Assembly (NCBI GenBank): GCA_005888465.1
Contig: VAYJ01000048.1
Location: 1 to 16,438 of the forward strand
DNA from: Actinomycetota bacterium
Lineage (GTDB): Bacteria; Actinomycetota; UBA4738
Direction of reading: 5' to 3'
DNA: 16,438 bases
Part shown: piece after piece, positions 15,142 through 16,438 of the stretch
Layout of the letters: each line of letters begins with the position of its first letter
Position numbering within the stretch: position 1 is the stretch's first letter
Notes under the pieces: model-generated
What the model saw: the letters and a program-made list of their open reading frames with translations, nothing else
Database searches by the model: none
Told to the model about the DNA's origin: nothing
Made by a program: the position numbers and the translations under genes

Positions 15142-15153
15142 TCGACATTATGG
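15136..15153. repeat. AT-rich inverted repeat across the lnt-ppm1 stop codon
   Basis: CCATAAT at 15136-15142 and ATTATGG at 15147-15153, with a 4-base loop. The TAA stop (15139-15141) lies in the left arm. A short hairpin here could aid termination or protect the 3' end. No T-run follows. Confidence 0.35.
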
Positions 15154-15238
15154 AAAGTTGCTCGGATCTTCGTTGACCCGATCACCGGGCCAGCCCGTAC
15201 CGTTCGGCTCCCGCCTTGTTGTATCGCCATGGGGAGTG

Positions 15239-15282
15239 CGTCAGGCCGGGCGGGGAGCGCAGCGGCCTGGCCGACGGCTTTT
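15239..15282 (+). terminator. Possible terminator in the convergent gap
   Basis: CGTC 15239-15242 pairs with GACG 15273-15276, and AGGCC 15243-15247 pairs with GGCCT 15264-15268. A 4-base bulge lies on the right arm, and TTTT follows at 15279-15282. The T-run is short, so termination would be imperfect. The rest of the 257-base gap (15142-15398) holds another weak hairpin, TGGGGG 15327-15332 with CCCCCA 15345-15350, and no credible gene. Confidence 0.3.
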
Positions 15283-15398
15283 CCGGGTCGTCGCGGGGGT
15301 TCGGCTCGGGGGATCGAGGGAGCTGCTGGGGGTAGCCTCGCGCTCCCCCACCGGCGTGTGGGCGGTCGGCGACTACGTGACCGAGGGTCGTTGACCGC

Positions 15399-16190
15399 TT
15401 AGAAGAGGTCGCTTCCCGAGGGAAGGTAGCGGCGCGTGTCGGCGAACTCGTCGCCCATGAACAGCTCGACGTAGGTGATCCGGCAGCCGGCGTCCAGGAG
15501 GGGCCGGAGCGCCGGGTGCATCGCGGGGAGGTCGATCGCGACGGACGGCGCTCGCTCGAGAGCCCAGCGGACCGCCGCCGTCGCGCAGGCGGGCCCGTCG
15601 GCACCATCGAACACGGCGAGCGGACCGACGTGAGCCTCGTCCCCCGCCGCCGCCATCCAGGGCCGCACGAGCGTGACCATCCCGTAGCCCGCGCGGCGGC
15701 CGGCGCGCTCGAACCACAGCGCTGTTCCCGAGAGCCGGTCAGCGAAATAGCGGAGGTCCTGCGGCCGGGGGCGCCCACCGATCTCTGCGTCGATGTCCTC
15801 GATCGCCTCCACGTCACCGGCCTCGACGATCGCCACCCCGCCTGCCGGCGCGTCGCCGCGCAGGTGGTCACGCTCCAGGCTGAGCGCGAAGTGGGGCCAT
15901 CGCGGCGTCATGCCGGCGCGGGCGTAGAGCGCCTGTGCGCGGGGATCCTTCGACGAGAGCGTCGCGTGCAGCCGCCCGTCAGCGGGCATCGCCTGCTCGA
16001 GGAGCGCCCGTCCCACGCCGGCGTGCTGGGCGTCGGACCGTACGAAGAGATCCGACAGGTACCGGACCTGCCCACGCACGTCGCTGCACGCGAACCCCAC
16101 GATGCGATCGGCGTTCTGCGCTACCCACAGCTCGCCGTGGTCGAGGTGATGACGGTAGGTGTCGGGGCTGGGCGGCCCGGCGGAGGGCAT
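15399..16190 (-). CDS. Tandem GNAT-fold N-acetyltransferase (true start uncertain)
   Basis: Acetyl-CoA-dependent N-acetyltransferase, 263 aa from the first ATG. Motif A is visible as LFVRSDAQHAGVGRALLEQA, with the Q-x-x-G-x-G pattern at residues 55-60, followed by DPRAQALYARAGM of motif B. From about residue 115 a second, degenerate GNAT-like half follows, with GPLAVFDGADGPACATAAV and FMGDEF near the end, as in Acetyltransf_18-type C-terminal domains. The frame clearly stays coding upstream of the ATG, where bases 16191-16271 (minus) read VALRRAREGDLPEL then ADIWFRHEIEEGF, the expected first strand and helix of a GNAT. No ATG, GTG or TTG exists in frame there up to the window edge. The likeliest real start is a CTG at 16274-16272, overlapping the gcvPB stop. 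The substrate is unknown. Confidence 0.82.
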   Translation of the reverse strand: MPSAGPPSPDTYRHHLDHGELWVAQNADRIVGFACSDVRGQVRYLSDLFVRSDAQHAGVGRALLEQAMPADGRLHATLSSKDPRAQALYARAGMTPRWPHFALSLERDHLRGDAPAGGVAIVEAGDVEAIEDIDAEIGGRPRPQDLRYFADRLSGTALWFERAGRRAGYGMVTLVRPWMAAAGDEAHVGPLAVFDGADGPACATAAVRWALERAPSVAIDLPAMHPALRPLLDAGCRITYVELFMGDEFADTRRYLPSGSDLF

Positions 16191-16267
16191 GAACCCTTCC
16201 TCGATCTCATGGCGAAACCAGATGTCGGCGAGCTCGGGCAGGTCGCCTTCCCGCGCGCGCCGGAGCG

Positions 16268-16438
16268 CTACCAGCGGAGCTTCAGCTCGCGGGCCGCGCG
16301 AACCTCGTCTAGGCGCCGGACCGGGGTGGTCACAGGCGCCTCGTGCAGGAGCTCGGGGCTCGCTTCTGCCTCGCGCGCCACCTGGAGCATGGCGTCGGCG
16401 AACGCGTCGAGCGTCTCCTGCGACTCGGTCTCGGTCGG
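16268..16438 (-). CDS. gcvPB: Glycine dehydrogenase (decarboxylating) subunit 2, C-terminus
   Basis: The last 56 codons are in the window; the 5' part lies beyond the right edge. The visible C-terminus reads TESQETLDAFADAMLQVARE, then EAPVTTPVRRLDEVRAAREL and KLRW before TAG. That is the signature ending of GcvPB, the PLP-carrying half of the two-subunit P-protein of the glycine cleavage system. The GNAT gene follows directly and probably overlaps it, suggesting co-transcription. The catalytic lysine and PLP site are outside the window, so the call rests on the C-terminal pattern alone. Confidence 0.82.
   Translation of the reverse strand, partial: PTETESQETLDAFADAMLQVAREAEASPELLHEAPVTTPVRRLDEVRAARELKLRW

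Noticed and set aside
15229..15280. Resemblance to bacterial SRP RNA (GTCAGGCC...AGCGCAGC)
   Set aside because: The invariant GGAA-type apical loop and the internal loop bases of domain IV are missing (GGGCGGGG instead), so the similarity is superficial.
15294..15316. GGGTTCGGCTCGGGG resembling a tRNA T-arm
   Set aside because: The flanks are G-runs on both sides and cannot pair, and no acceptor or anticodon stem is found around it.

Overview
The window is a strongly GC-rich, gene-dense chromosomal segment that reads as Actinomycetota. Several markers agree: a DUF4193 zinc-ribbon protein, an Lnt-Ppm1 fusion of the kind known from mycobacteria, a mycothiol-dependent (maleylpyruvate isomerase-type) enzyme, and a PPOX-class F420-type oxidoreductase. 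A stand-alone C-terminus of glycine dehydrogenase subunit 2 and a HerA-NurA pair fit a deep-branching or thermoleophilia-like actinobacterium better than a mycobacterium or Streptomyces, but that placement is inference. I see no tRNA, rRNA, CRISPR array, insertion sequence or phage gene.

Layout from left to right. 1-1738 (minus) is a DrrAB-type ABC exporter, ATPase then permease, with the permease running off the left edge. 1784-3295 (plus) is a YtcJ-like metal-dependent amidohydrolase, divergent from the exporter. 3299-7021 (minus) is sbcD-sbcC, the Mre11/Rad50-type nuclease complex. 7068-8315 (minus) is an MFS_3-type exporter, divergent from 8367-9570 (plus), a two-gene operon of a PPOX/F420 oxidoreductase and a mycothiol-dependent DinB-fold enzyme. 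9567-12153 (minus) is nurA-herA, an end-resection nuclease and its hexameric translocase. 12154-12541 is a 388-base intergenic stretch with a near-consensus sigma70-type promoter followed by a highly structured leader or small RNA. 12542-15141 (plus) is the DUF4193 protein translationally coupled to an apolipoprotein N-acyltransferase / polyprenol-phosphate mannosyltransferase fusion. 15142-15398 is a convergent gap with dyads. 15399-16274 (minus) is a GNAT acetyltransferase whose N-terminus lacks a standard start codon, and 16268-16438 (minus) is the C-terminus of gcvPB.

Two double-strand-break processing machines, SbcCD and HerA-NurA, lie within 9 kb, separated only by the MFS/PPOX/MDMPI genes. 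In archaea the orthologous four genes (herA, mre11, rad50, nurA) commonly form one cluster, so this is a suggestive bacterial echo. The HerA P-loop is non-canonical.

Expression signals are compact. Four genes have a TANNNT-like -10 hexamer exactly 6 bases before an ATG or GTG, which predicts leaderless transcripts, while others carry strong Shine-Dalgarno sequences. Stop and start codons overlap (ATGA, GTGA), one gene starts directly after a stop codon, and one convergent pair shares a CTAG palindrome as both stop codons.
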